Below are positions 30,043 through 38,538 of a DNA stretch of 64,000 bases, one piece after another. Position 1 is the stretch's first letter, and each line of letters starts with the position of its first letter. The translations under genes were made by a program, and so were the position numbers. The notes beneath the pieces are model-generated. The model was not told where the DNA came from, searched no databases, and saw only the letters and a list, made by a program, of their open reading frames with translations. This DNA is from Streptomyces marianii (GTDB lineage Bacteria > Actinomycetota > Actinomycetes > Streptomycetales > Streptomycetaceae): the NCBI RefSeq assembly GCF_005795905.1, contig NZ_VAWE01000001.1, forward strand, positions 372,001 through 436,000. Reading direction: 5' to 3'.

Positions 30043-31839
30043 GTGCCAGAGCTCCACAACGCACGTCCGCTGCGCGCACAGGGGCAGCAGGACGACTCCG
30101 CCCTGTCGGACGCGGAGCTCGGGGAGCGGATCCGGTCCGGTGCCCCGCGCGCCCATCCGGCGATCCAGGAGCTCAAGCGCCGGCACCTGCCCGCGGTCCT
30201 CGCCTACGCCCGGCTCTGCGGCCGGAACCAGACCGCCGGCAACCAGCTGGCCGCCGAGGCACTGCGGCTGGCCTCGGAGGAGGCCGGCCGCGGCATCGAG
30301 CCGCGCGGGCACTGGCGCCACCATCTGCTGGTGCTCGTCCGGCGCGTGGGCACGGACTGGGCCCGCGGCGGCCGCCGGGACAGGCTCTCGGCCGACTTCG
30401 CCGCCTGGATCGACCAGACCGACGCCGCCGGGACCGGTGCGGTCCCGGCGGCGGGGACGTCCGCAGCCACCGTCTCCGGCCGGCAGGCGGCCGGCGCCGC
30501 GCCCGAGGTCTCCGCCGCCGTGCTCACCGCCTTCTGTCGGCTGCCGGCCCTGACCCGGGGAGCGCTCTGGTACACCGTGGTGGACCAGGAGCCGGACTCC
30601 ACGGCCGCCGGGTATCTGGGCGTCCGCGCCGATCTCGTCCCCGATCTGCGGCTCCGGGCGCCGGAGTCCATGCGCCGGGCCTTTCTCCAGGCGTTTCTGG
30701 AACGGGGCGACAAGCGGTGCCTGGGCTACCGCAGGATCATCGAGGCGGCGGCCCGGACCGTGGACCGGAGGCGGAGCGAGGATCTGACGCTGCATCTGGC
30801 CGAGTGCCCGCGCTGCACCCGGGCGGTCGCCGAGCTGACCCGGATGACCGACAACCCCCGGATGGTCTTCGCCGAGCATCTGCTGGGCTGGGGCGGCGCC
30901 GAGTACACCGCACGTCTGCCGGTGTCCGGAACGCAGGGGGTGGTGTCCGTGGTGCCCGGGGCGGTGCCCGCCGCCGGCATGCCAGGGCCCGGGTCCGACC
31001 AGGGCCCGCCAGGGCCCGCGCCGGCACCGGGCAGCGGGCCGGCGTTCGCGGCCGGCCAGACGACGGCGTCGGCCCCCGGGCGTCCCCCGCAGCCGCCCGC
31101 CGGCGCGGCGCCGGGGTGGCGCACGCGCCTTCCCTCCCGGACCGTCATGCTGATCGCCGCCGCCGTCGTGGTCCTGGGCTCCGCCGCCACGGGGACCGCC
31201 CTGGTGGCCTCGTCCGGGGACTCCGGCGGGTCGCGCGAGCCGGCGGCGTCGGCACCCACGGCGGAGGGCGCGTTCCCCACCGCCGCGGCTCCGCCGCCGG
31301 TCCCGACCCTGTCGACGAGCCCCAGCGCCCCGCCCGCGGCACGGCCCACGCCTTCTCCGACGCGCACACCGCCCCCGGCCGAACCCCCGGCACCCGCGCC
31401 GACGGGGAGCGCGGTGCCGATTCCGGCGCCGATCGTCCCCGGAGCGGGCTACCACCCGGTGGTCAACGCGGGCACGGGTCTGTGTCTCGACGTCGAGGAC
31501 GGGGTGATGGCCAACCGGACCGACGTCATCACGACCGAGTGCAACGGCGCCACGACCCAGCGGTGGCGGCTCGAGCCGAACGGCCTGCTGCGCAACAGCG
31601 GGGATCCCGGCTTCTGCCTCGACTCTCGCGGGGACACCGACCGCGGCGCCGGGATCTGGTCGTGCTCGTCCGCCGACGGCCGCAACGGCCTCAATCTGCT
31701 GTTCGACGTCGACGGCGCGGGAGTGGTCAGCCCGCGGATCGACCCGGACTTCGCCCTCGAACCCCACGATGGTTCCCTGGGGTTCGACGGGCTGGACGGC
31801 GACGCAGACCAGCGGTGGAACGCCGGCACGTCACGGTAG
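30043..31839 (+). CDS. Sigma-factor-like, zinc-finger, membrane-anchored ricin-lectin protein
   Basis: This 598-residue protein starts at GTG 30043 with GAGGAG about ten bases upstream. Residues about 20-110 resemble sigma-70 region 2 (LSDAELGERIRSG, HLPAVLAYARLCG, AEALRLASEE), and about 160-220 looks like a degenerate region 4. Cys254 and Cys257 (HLAECPRCTRAVAEL) form an anti-sigma-type zinc-finger half. One membrane helix (about 367-390, VMLIAAAVVVLGSAATGTALV) is followed by a long Pro/Ala/Ser linker. A C-terminal ricin-type trefoil covers about 469-596 (NAGTGLCLDVEDG, QRWRL). The lectin part should lie outside the cell and the sigma-like part inside. The architecture occurs in Streptomyces with unknown function. 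Confidence 0.75.
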   Translation: MPELHNARPLRAQGQQDDSALSDAELGERIRSGAPRAHPAIQELKRRHLPAVLAYARLCGRNQTAGNQLAAEALRLASEEAGRGIEPRGHWRHHLLVLVRRVGTDWARGGRRDRLSADFAAWIDQTDAAGTGAVPAAGTSAATVSGRQAAGAAPEVSAAVLTAFCRLPALTRGALWYTVVDQEPDSTAAGYLGVRADLVPDLRLRAPESMRRAFLQAFLERGDKRCLGYRRIIEAAARTVDRRRSEDLTLHLAECPRCTRAVAELTRMTDNPRMVFAEHLLGWGGAEYTARLPVSGTQGVVSVVPGAVPAAGMPGPGSDQGPPGPAPAPGSGPAFAAGQTTASAPGRPPQPPAGAAPGWRTRLPSRTVMLIAAAVVVLGSAATGTALVASSGDSGGSREPAASAPTAEGAFPTAAAPPPVPTLSTSPSAPPAARPTPSPTRTPPPAEPPAPAPTGSAVPIPAPIVPGAGYHPVVNAGTGLCLDVEDGVMANRTDVITTECNGATTQRWRLEPNGLLRNSGDPGFCLDSRGDTDRGAGIWSCSSADGRNGLNLLFDVDGAGVVSPRIDPDFALEPHDGSLGFDGLDGDADQRWNAGTSR

Positions 31840-32151
31840 GCGGGTCGCGGAGCATCCGCTCAGGCCGTGCGGACCCTCAGGGTGCCCGTGGCTCCGTGGC
31901 CCCGCCGAGGCCGCCGACGGCGGCCGTGCGGTCGTCACCCGGCTCCGCCCAGGCCAGGCTCCGTCCGGAGCCGGAGCCTTTCGGTCCTCCCCTCGGCGGC
32001 CGAGGTGGCGGTTCTTCAGGGGCCCCGCCCCGTCCGACGGGTGACGGCCATTCGGCCGTGTGCGGTTGCAGGCCCGGTGGCCCCGACGTCGTATCGGGAC
32101 GAACGCTCCTGACGCAGACGACGCCCGGTGCCGCGGCGGCAAAGGATGACC
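31840..32151. other. Intergenic, no gene seen
   Basis: This 312-bp gap between two forward genes presumably carries the promoter of the secreted hydrolase. AAAGG at 32141-32145 is its ribosome site. Nothing else is recognised. Confidence 0.45.
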
Positions 32152-33825
32152 ATGCACATACCCCGATCCCCCGCCGGCCGCGGGCGCTTCGCCGCGGTCG
32201 CCGTCGCGGCCACGATCTGCGCCTGCGTGCTGAGTGCCCCTGCCCCCGCCCCGGTCGGCGCCCCTGCCCCCGCCCGTTCCCCCGTCCCGGGGCCGGCCGA
32301 CGGGCCGGCCCCGGCGGACGCGGCTCCGGCCCTCGTCTGGAGCCCCTGCGCCGAGGCCCCCGGCTTCGACTGCGCCACAGCGAAGGCACCGCTCGACTAT
32401 CGACGGCCCGCGGGGCGAGCGGTGGATCTCGCCGTCATCAGACACCGGGCGACGGGCCCCGCACCGCGCCTCGGCACCCTCTTCTTCAACCCCGGAGGCC
32501 CCGGCGGAGCGGGCACCCAGGCCCTGCCCCAGTGGTACGAGCTCTTCCCCGAGGAACTCCGGCAGCGCTTCGACATCGCCAGCTGGGACCCCCGCGGGGT
32601 CGGCGGGAGCACCGCGGTCCACTGTTTCCCCACCGCCGACGAGGCGTACGAGTGGCTGGAGCGCATACCCTTCGGGTTCCCCGTCGGCGAGAGCGAGACG
32701 GAGGCCTGGGTCGACGCCTACTCCGACCTCGGCCGGCTCTGCGAGCAGCGCGACCCGGAGTTGCTGCGGCACGTCTCCACCACCGACACGGCACGCGACC
32801 TGGACCGGCTCCGGCAGTCCGTGGGAGACGAGAAGCTCAGCTTCCTCGGGGTGTCGTACGGAACGTTCCTCGGTGCCACGTACGCCAATCTCTTCCCCGA
32901 CAAGGTCCGGGCGATGGTCCTGGACAGCAACATCGACCCGCGGGCCTGGGTGGACGGGGCCGCCGGTGCGAACCCGCGGCTGACGACGTTCCTTCGGGAG
33001 GACGTCGACCTGGGGTCGGCCGCGACCCTGCGTCAGTTCCTCGACCACTGCGGGCGCACCGGTGCCGACCGTTGCGCCTTCTCCGCCGGGAGCCCAGAGG
33101 CGACCCGTGCGAAATTCGAACGGCTTATGACGCGCCTCCAGGAGCGCGCGCAGGGGTCGTGGACGTACGCCAGGACCGTCACCACGGTGCTCAGCGGCCT
33201 CTACGCCATCGACCCCGGCTGGTACGACCTGGCCTGGACGCTGGAGGACCTCTGGGCGTGGCGGCCCCCGCAGGAACCCGTCGCGCCGGAGGGCCCGTTG
33301 CCGTACCCGGCGTTCGAACAGATCGAGGCGATCCGGTGTTCCGAGAGCCCCAATCCGCGCGATCCACGGCGGTTCCCCGAACTGGCGGAGTTCAGCTACG
33401 GCCGCGCCGGTGACCTCGGCCGGGCCGTCGCCTGGGCGAGCGAGCCGTGTGCCACCTGGCCGGCGACGGCCGCCTCCCGTTACGCGGGCCCGTGGAACCG
33501 TCCCACGGCGAACCCCGTGCTCGTGGTGAACACCGTGTACGACCCTGCGACCCCGTACCAGGGCGCGCTCGCGATGACCCGGCAGCTCGCCAGCGCACGC
33601 CTGCTGACCGTCGAGGGGTACGGGCACTCGTCCGTCGTCAACCCGAGTCTGTGCGTGGACGACCACGAGCGCCGCTACCTCGTCGACGGCGTCCTCCCTC
33701 CGGCGGGGACCGTATGCCGGCAGGACGTGCGTCCGTTCAGCGAGTCACGCCCCCGGGGCGGCGTCGGCACCGGCGGTGGCGGAACGGCCGGCGGCACGAG
33801 GGCGGTCGCGCCCGGCGGGAACTGA
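32152..33825 (+). CDS. Secreted alpha/beta hydrolase, tripeptidyl-aminopeptidase-like
   Basis: This 557-residue protein starts at ATG 32152 (an ATG six bases earlier is too close to AAAGG). An N-terminal signal sequence (GRFAAVAVAATICACVLSAPA) and a Pro/Ala linker precede a peptidase S33-type domain. Its triad is visible as Ser235 (GVSYGT), Asp464 (VYDPATP) and His492 (GYGHSS), with the family motif FFNPGGPGGAGT near residue 115 for the oxyanion hole. It resembles the SlpD/SlpE and tripeptidyl aminopeptidases of Streptomyces, which trim peptides outside the cell. The C-terminus is Gly/Pro-rich. Confidence 0.88.
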   Translation: MHIPRSPAGRGRFAAVAVAATICACVLSAPAPAPVGAPAPARSPVPGPADGPAPADAAPALVWSPCAEAPGFDCATAKAPLDYRRPAGRAVDLAVIRHRATGPAPRLGTLFFNPGGPGGAGTQALPQWYELFPEELRQRFDIASWDPRGVGGSTAVHCFPTADEAYEWLERIPFGFPVGESETEAWVDAYSDLGRLCEQRDPELLRHVSTTDTARDLDRLRQSVGDEKLSFLGVSYGTFLGATYANLFPDKVRAMVLDSNIDPRAWVDGAAGANPRLTTFLREDVDLGSAATLRQFLDHCGRTGADRCAFSAGSPEATRAKFERLMTRLQERAQGSWTYARTVTTVLSGLYAIDPGWYDLAWTLEDLWAWRPPQEPVAPEGPLPYPAFEQIEAIRCSESPNPRDPRRFPELAEFSYGRAGDLGRAVAWASEPCATWPATAASRYAGPWNRPTANPVLVVNTVYDPATPYQGALAMTRQLASARLLTVEGYGHSSVVNPSLCVDDHERRYLVDGVLPPAGTVCRQDVRPFSESRPRGGVGTGGGGTAGGTRAVAPGGN

Positions 33826-33939
33826 GTTGACGGGCCGTGGGCCGGGCGGCTTCCATCGACCTGCTCCGGCCCCACGGCCCGGAGCCCGCCGCCCTCGCGA
33901 CCCGCGCTGCGGTCGGGGCGTCTGCGAGGAGAGGAAGGC

Positions 33940-34863
33940 ATGACCGTCAGGACGACGCGGGACGGAACGACGCGGATCGACGAGACGCTGGTACGACGGC
34001 TCCTGCACCGGCAGTTCCCGCAGTGGGCGGGCATGCCCGTCACCGCGGTGCCCTCCGCCGGCACGGCCAACGCCATGTTCCGCCTCGGACGGGACATGGT
34101 CGTGCGGCTGCCCTGCACCCCGGGGTCCGCCGACGACGTGGACAAGGAGCACCGGTGGCTCCCGCGGCTCGCCCCGAACCTCCCCACGGCCGTGCCGGCA
34201 CCCCTCGGCAAGGGCGTGCCGGGCGGCGGATTCCCGTGGCCGTGGTCGGTCTACGGCTGGCTGGACGGCGAGAACCCGGTGCCCGGCCGGCTCGCCGCGC
34301 CGCTGCCGCTCGCCGGGGACCTGGCGGGCTTCGTCGCCGCGCTGCACCGGATCGACCCGGCGGACGCGCCCGCCTCGTACCGAGCGGAACCGCTCTCCGC
34401 ACGGGACGCCGACACCCGCGCCGCGATCGGGGCCCTGGAGGGGATCGTCGACGCGGGCGCGGCGGTCGCAGCGTGGGAGGCATCGCTGCGGGCCCCCGGC
34501 CGGGACGGACCGCGCGTCTGGGTCCACGCGGATCTCCAGCCGGGGAATCTGTTGCTCGTGGGGGGACGTCTCGGCGCCGTCATCGACTTCGGCTGCCTGG
34601 GGCTGGGCGATCCGGCGGTCGATCTGATCGTGGCGTGGTACGTCCTGACCGCCGAAGCGCGCCGCCCGTTCCGCGCGGCTCTGGGCGTCGACGAGGCGGC
34701 GTGGACGAGGGGGCGGGGATGGGCGCTGTCGATCGCGCTGATGGAGCTGCGGCACTACCGGGACACGAATCCGAGGATGGCGGCCATCGCCCGGCACGTC
34801 GTCCGCGAGGTCGTCACGGACCACGGGGCACGACGGCCGGACGGGCGGGAGCCGGACGGGTAG
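33940..34863 (+). CDS. Aminoglycoside phosphotransferase (APH)-family kinase
   Basis: This 307-residue protein has the APH fold: SAGTANAMFRLGRDMVVRLPC as nucleotide loop and lysine-equivalent strand, the Brenner-type catalytic loop VHADLQPGNLL with Asp198, and VIDFGCLGLGD with metal-binding Asp216. This subgroup, with Arg in the VVRLP strand, is widespread and usually annotated as putative antibiotic or small-molecule kinase; no resistance spectrum can be inferred. GAGAGGAAGG lies before the ATG. A perfect hairpin 110 bp downstream should end its transcript. Confidence 0.87.
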   Translation: MTVRTTRDGTTRIDETLVRRLLHRQFPQWAGMPVTAVPSAGTANAMFRLGRDMVVRLPCTPGSADDVDKEHRWLPRLAPNLPTAVPAPLGKGVPGGGFPWPWSVYGWLDGENPVPGRLAAPLPLAGDLAGFVAALHRIDPADAPASYRAEPLSARDADTRAAIGALEGIVDAGAAVAAWEASLRAPGRDGPRVWVHADLQPGNLLLVGGRLGAVIDFGCLGLGDPAVDLIVAWYVLTAEARRPFRAALGVDEAAWTRGRGWALSIALMELRHYRDTNPRMAAIARHVVREVVTDHGARRPDGREPDG

Positions 34864-34915
34864 CGCCCCGGGCGGGAACCGCGCCTTCCGGCAGTGGCCC
34901 GGACGGGGGCCGGAA

Positions 34916-35006
34916 CCTCCCGTCCGGTCCGTTCGGATCCGGACGGAACGGGAGGGCCGGAGTCAGCACACTCGAGGCGGGCCGGGCCGGGGCCCGGCCC
35001 GCCTCG
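34916..35006 (+). terminator. Hairpins downstream of the APH gene
   Basis: A perfect 14-bp stem with a six-base loop (CGAGGCGGGCCGGG at 34973-34986, complement at 34993-35006) follows an imperfect hairpin (CCTCCCG at 34916-34922 with CGGGAGG at 34949-34955). Together they form a likely terminator for the kinase gene. Confidence 0.7.
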
Positions 35007-35220
35007 GGTGGACGGCACAGCGGCCGCGTCCGGGCGTCTCGGTGAGGCCGCGGCGGTGGGCCGGTGCCGCGACCGGCGATGGCCGCCCGTCGAGGGGGCG
35101 TCCGGTGCGTGCGACCGCAGGGAGGCCGGAAGCCTTGTGGCGAAGCTGCCGGGGCTTCCGGCCCGCGCTGCGAGGGACGCGTGCCGGACGGCGACGGCGC
35201 AGGCCCGCCGGGGAGACGCG

Positions 35221-35620
35221 CTAGCGGCGCGTCAGGCAAGGTTCGCCCGTCAAGGAGCGGCGTCCGGTGCACGGGGCCTCCCCCGGCCCTCGGGGCCGAT
35301 GGGGTGGGGTCTCCCCAGGCCCTCCCGGGCCGATGGGGTGGGGTCTCCCCAGGCCCTCCCGGGCCGAGGGGGTGGGGTCTCCCCAGGCCCTCCCGGGCCG
35401 AGGGGGTGGGGTCTCCCCAGGCCCTCCCGGGCCGAGGGGGTGGGGTCTCCCCAGGCCCTCCGGCCGAGGGGGTGGGGTCTGCCCAGGCCCTCCGGCCGAG
35501 GGGAAGAACGCAAGGCCCCGGATCGACCCCGTAGTGGGCCTACTCGGTTGATCCGGCAACGCCGCGAGTCGCCGTGCCGGGCGCCGCGACGGGGCGAACG
35601 TCGCCTGACGCGGCACGTAG
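35221..35620. mobile_element. MITE-like element A with internal minisatellite
   Basis: The element is about 400 bp. Its ends are imperfect inverted repeats with the core GCGTCAGGC(A/G)A(G/C)GTTCGCCC (left at about 35228-35248, right at about 35593-35613), and it begins with CTA and ends with TAG. It has no coding potential. Its inside is homologous to element B in reverse orientation (for instance GGCGTCCGGTGCACGGGG, and GAGGGGAAGAACGCAAGG against GAGGGGAAGATCGCAAGG). It differs by carrying six and a half copies of a 34-bp unit where B has one. Confidence 0.65.
35293..35511. repeat. 34-bp minisatellite, about 6.5 copies
   Basis: The unit begins GGGCCGATGGGGTGGGGTCT and ends CCCCAGGCCCTCCC; copies start at 35293, 35327, 35361, 35395, 35429 and, shortened, at 35462, with a partial copy at 35494. 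Copies 1-2 read CCGATGGGG and later ones CCGAGGGGG. Each unit contains GGGGTCTCCCC, able to form a small hairpin. There are no unique spacers, so this is not a CRISPR array. Confidence 0.9.
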
Positions 35621-35828
35621 GGCGTGTTGCGCAAGTCCCTCCTGGCCCGCGACGCCTGGCACGCACGCTCGCTGCGTTGTCGGAGTCATCCAAGTACGTC
35701 CAGTACGAGGATGATCCTCCGCCTTGCGATCTTCCCCTCGGCCCGGAGGGCCTGGGGAGACCCCATGCACCAGACGCCGCAGGCCCCGGCCCTACGGGCG
35801 GACGGAGCTACTTACGCAACACGCCCTA
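35618..35828. mobile_element. MITE-like element B with 19-bp terminal inverted repeats
   Basis: The element is 211 bp. The left end is TAGGGCGTGTTGCGCAAGT (35618-35636) and the right end (35810-35828) is its reverse complement with one mismatch. TA lies at both outer ends, consistent with a TA target duplication. There is no coding capacity. It lies in inverted orientation to the homologous element A, to which it is directly joined. The right end supplies the stop codon of the lamin-tail gene. Confidence 0.75.
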
Positions 35829-36434
35829 GCGGCGCGGGAAGCCGCGTCCCCAGGACTCGAAGTCGACGACGCGGCCGCGGCCGTCGCGCAGCGTGGCCGT
35901 GTCCCGGCTGTCCCAGATGTGGTTCCGGCGGCCCTGGTAGACGTCGTGGCGGGTGTCGAAGCCGCGGCCCGTGTGGACACGGACGCTGGAACGGGCGGGC
36001 AGGCGCAGGTCGTCGAAGCGGTAGCGGTTGCCGTCGCTGTCCGACAGGGTCCATCCGTCGAGGTCGACGGCGCGGCGGCCGTTGTTCGTCACCTCGACCC
36101 ACTCCGCGTTCAGGCTGCGGTTGGAGCGGAAGTCACGGCGCGGGCCGTTGTGCTGGACCTGGCCGATGGCGACCGGGGAACGCCGGTCCCGGCCGAACCG
36201 GTCACCGCCGAACCGGTCACCGCGCCGGTCACCGCCGAACCGGTCACCGTCGAATCTGTCGCGGTCGAAGCGGTTCCGGTCGTCGTGGTGGCGGCTGTGG
36301 CCGGCGTGACGGTCGCGCCCGTCGCGGCGGTCGTGCCCGTTGTCCGCGGAAGCCGGCACGGCCATCGCGCCGACGATCGCGCCGGACGCCAGGGCCGCCG
36401 CCACGAGACGACGGACGTTGCGGGAAGCAGACAT
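35826..36434 (-). CDS. Secreted lamin-tail-domain (LTD) protein
   Basis: This 202-residue protein starts at ATG 36434 with GAAGGG upstream. It has a signal peptide (NVRRLVAAALASGAIVGAMAVPASA, cleavage near residue 31), a His/Arg/Asp-rich low-complexity part (about 32-85, with RFDRDRFDGDRFGGDR repeats), and an LTD beta-sandwich at about 88-200 (LNAEWVEVTNNGRRAVDLDG, GRRNHIWDSRDTATLRD). LTD proteins in Streptomyces are exported and possibly bind DNA or cell-surface material. The TAG stop lies inside the terminal repeat of element B, so the original C-terminus may have been altered. Confidence 0.85.
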   Translation of the reverse strand: MSASRNVRRLVAAALASGAIVGAMAVPASADNGHDRRDGRDRHAGHSRHHDDRNRFDRDRFDGDRFGGDRRGDRFGGDRFGRDRRSPVAIGQVQHNGPRRDFRSNRSLNAEWVEVTNNGRRAVDLDGWTLSDSDGNRYRFDDLRLPARSSVRVHTGRGFDTRHDVYQGRRNHIWDSRDTATLRDGRGRVVDFESWGRGFPRR

Positions 36435-36870
36435 GTGGATGCCCTTCACTTCAGTGCCCACCCGGCCTGCGGGGCCGGCGGGCGGACCATGCTCTCGGCC
36501 TGTGCCGAGGTCGCACACACTCGCCGGACAGAAACTCCCGTAAGCTCCCAAACCACCCTGTGTTACGAAATGCGGATATTTCCGTAACTCTCGGCTGCAT
36601 ACGGCATGAACCACGGCGACATGAGCCGACAAACCCTCTGCACCGTACAGCGACCCGTACAAGCATCAACAACAAGCGGTTGCCGCCCTCGCTCGCCACC
36701 CCGTACGCCACCCCACCCACCGGGCGGCACGGACGCGGCGGCGTGTAACAGACCACGTCCGCGGGCCGGGCGCTCCGGACCGCCCGGCCCGCGGTCCCGC
36801 TCGCTGGTCGAGTCCGACGGGCGGTGGCACCCTGAGAGGGGATCGGGCCCGAGGAGATACGGGAGGGCCG
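36435..36870. other. Divergent regulatory region
   Basis: This 436-bp gap between the lamin-tail and GCS2-like genes has no gene. TTACGAAAT (36563-36571) and ATTTCCGTAA (about 36578-36587) form an A/T-rich inverted repeat, unusual for this genome and a likely regulatory site. Confidence 0.5.
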
Positions 36871-38349
36871 ATGGGACGAGACGTCCCGGCGCTGGTGTTC
36901 ACCCGTGACGACCGCCGTCGGTACCGGAACAAGATGCAGGACTGTCTCGACACCTTCGCACTGATGCTGAGCGAGTCACGGTTCGAGTCGGAGCGGCCGC
37001 AGGTCGGCCTGGAGATCGAGCTGAACCTCGTGGACGGCGCGGCCGAACCGGCGATGCGGAGCACCGACGTGCTCGAGGCGATCGCCGATCCCGCCTGGTC
37101 CAGCGAGCTGGGCCGGTTCAACCTGGAGATCAACATCCCACCGCGCCGGCTGACCGCCGGCGGCCCCGACGCCTGGGAGCAGGAGATCAGGGACGCGCTC
37201 AACCACGCCGAGGACCGGGCCGCGCAGGTCGGTGCGCACCTCGCGATGGTGGGGATCCTGCCGACGCTGCGACAGAAGGACGTGGGCGAGGCGGCACTGT
37301 CCGAGAACCCGCGCTACCGGCTGCTGAACGAGCAGGTGTTCGCCGCCCGCGGGGAGGACCTGCGGATCGTCGTGGACGGTGTGGACCGGCTGCAGACCTA
37401 CGCGGACACGATCACACCAGAGGCCGCCTGCACGAGCACCCAGTTCCACCTGCAGGTCTCGCCCGACGAGTTCGCGGGGTACTGGAACGCGGCGCAGGCC
37501 GTCGCGGGCGTGCAGATCGCCCTGGCCGCGAACTCCCCCTTCCTGTTCGGCAAGGAGCTGTGGCGCGAGACCCGTATCCCGCTCTTCGAGCAGGCGACCG
37601 ACACCCGCCCCGAGGAGATCAAGGTGCAGGGCGTGCGGCCGCGGGTGTGGTTCGGCGAGCGCTGGATCACGAGCGTCTTCGACCTCTTCGAGGAGAACCT
37701 GCGCTACTTCCCCGCGCTGCTGCCCCTGTGCGACGACCAGGACCCGGGGGAGACCCTGGAGGGCGGCGACATCCCGGAACTCGCCGAACTCACGCTGCAC
37801 AACGGGACGATCTACCGCTGGAACCGCCCGGTGTACGCGGTGGCCAACGACCGGCCCCACCTCCGGGTCGAGAACCGGGTACTGCCCGCCGGGCCGACGG
37901 TCGCCGACGTCCTGGCCAACGGCGCGTTCTACTACGGGCTCACCCGCGCGCTGGTCGAGGAGGAGCGCCCGGTGTGGTCGCGCATGTCGTTCTCGGCCGC
38001 CGAGGACAATCTGCACACGGCCGCCCGCCACGGGATCGACGCCCGGCTGTACTGGCCGGGCATGGGGGAGGTACCGGTCGCCGAACTGGTGCTGCGGCGA
38101 CTGCTGCCGCTGGCGCACCGGGGTCTGGAGCTGTCCGGCATGGACGCGCAGTGGCGGGAGCCCCTGCTGGGGATCATCGAGCAGCGCTGCGTCACGGGCC
38201 GCAACGGCGCGGTCTGGCAGGCGGAGATGTTCCACCACATCGACAGCACCACCCATATGACCCGCCACGAGGCACTCCGGCGGATGACGAGGCAGTACAT
38301 CGACTACATGCACCTCAACGCGCCCGCGCACACCTGGCCGGTCGACTGA
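36871..38349 (+). CDS. Glutamate-cysteine ligase (GCS2)-family protein
   Basis: This 492-residue protein belongs to the GCS2 family (PF04107-like) by the N-terminal RPQVGLEIELNLVDG and FNLEINIPPRR metal/glutamate-binding strands, the central TSTQFHLQVSPDEFAGYWNA segment, and the RVENRVLPAGPTVADVLANG region. Family members ligate glutamate to an amino acid or amine with ATP. Streptomyces use mycothiol rather than glutathione, so the product is uncertain. GGGAGG lies about nine bases before the ATG. It appears monocistronic. Confidence 0.85.
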   Translation: MGRDVPALVFTRDDRRRYRNKMQDCLDTFALMLSESRFESERPQVGLEIELNLVDGAAEPAMRSTDVLEAIADPAWSSELGRFNLEINIPPRRLTAGGPDAWEQEIRDALNHAEDRAAQVGAHLAMVGILPTLRQKDVGEAALSENPRYRLLNEQVFAARGEDLRIVVDGVDRLQTYADTITPEAACTSTQFHLQVSPDEFAGYWNAAQAVAGVQIALAANSPFLFGKELWRETRIPLFEQATDTRPEEIKVQGVRPRVWFGERWITSVFDLFEENLRYFPALLPLCDDQDPGETLEGGDIPELAELTLHNGTIYRWNRPVYAVANDRPHLRVENRVLPAGPTVADVLANGAFYYGLTRALVEEERPVWSRMSFSAAEDNLHTAARHGIDARLYWPGMGEVPVAELVLRRLLPLAHRGLELSGMDAQWREPLLGIIEQRCVTGRNGAVWQAEMFHHIDSTTHMTRHEALRRMTRQYIDYMHLNAPAHTWPVD

Positions 38350-38397
38350 GCACCGTCGCGCGTACGGGGCGGCCGCGAAGGGGCGGCACGGACGGGC

Positions 38398-38450
38398 GGC
38401 GCACGGAGGGACGGCGCACGGAGGGACGGCGCACGGAGGGACGGCGCGGG
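38398..38450. repeat. 15-bp tandem repeat, 3.5 copies
   Basis: GGCGCACGGAGGGAC is repeated perfectly at 38398, 38413 and 38428 with a partial fourth copy, between the GCS2-like gene and the sortase gene. Confidence 0.9.
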
Positions 38451-38538
38451 AACAGACGATCGGTTACCGTCGTGGGGACGGCCGCGGTCCAGCAGCACCG
38501 CGGCCCGCCGCGTCCCCGCCACGGATCCGAATGCCCCC

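Noticed and set aside
30015..33413. An open frame of more than 1100 codons on the forward strand
   Set aside because: It runs through two real genes in another frame and is Arg/Gly/Pro-rich without any domain, a base-composition artefact of very high GC.
35293..35511. A possible CRISPR array
   Set aside because: The units are contiguous 34-bp repeats with no unique spacers and no cas genes nearby.
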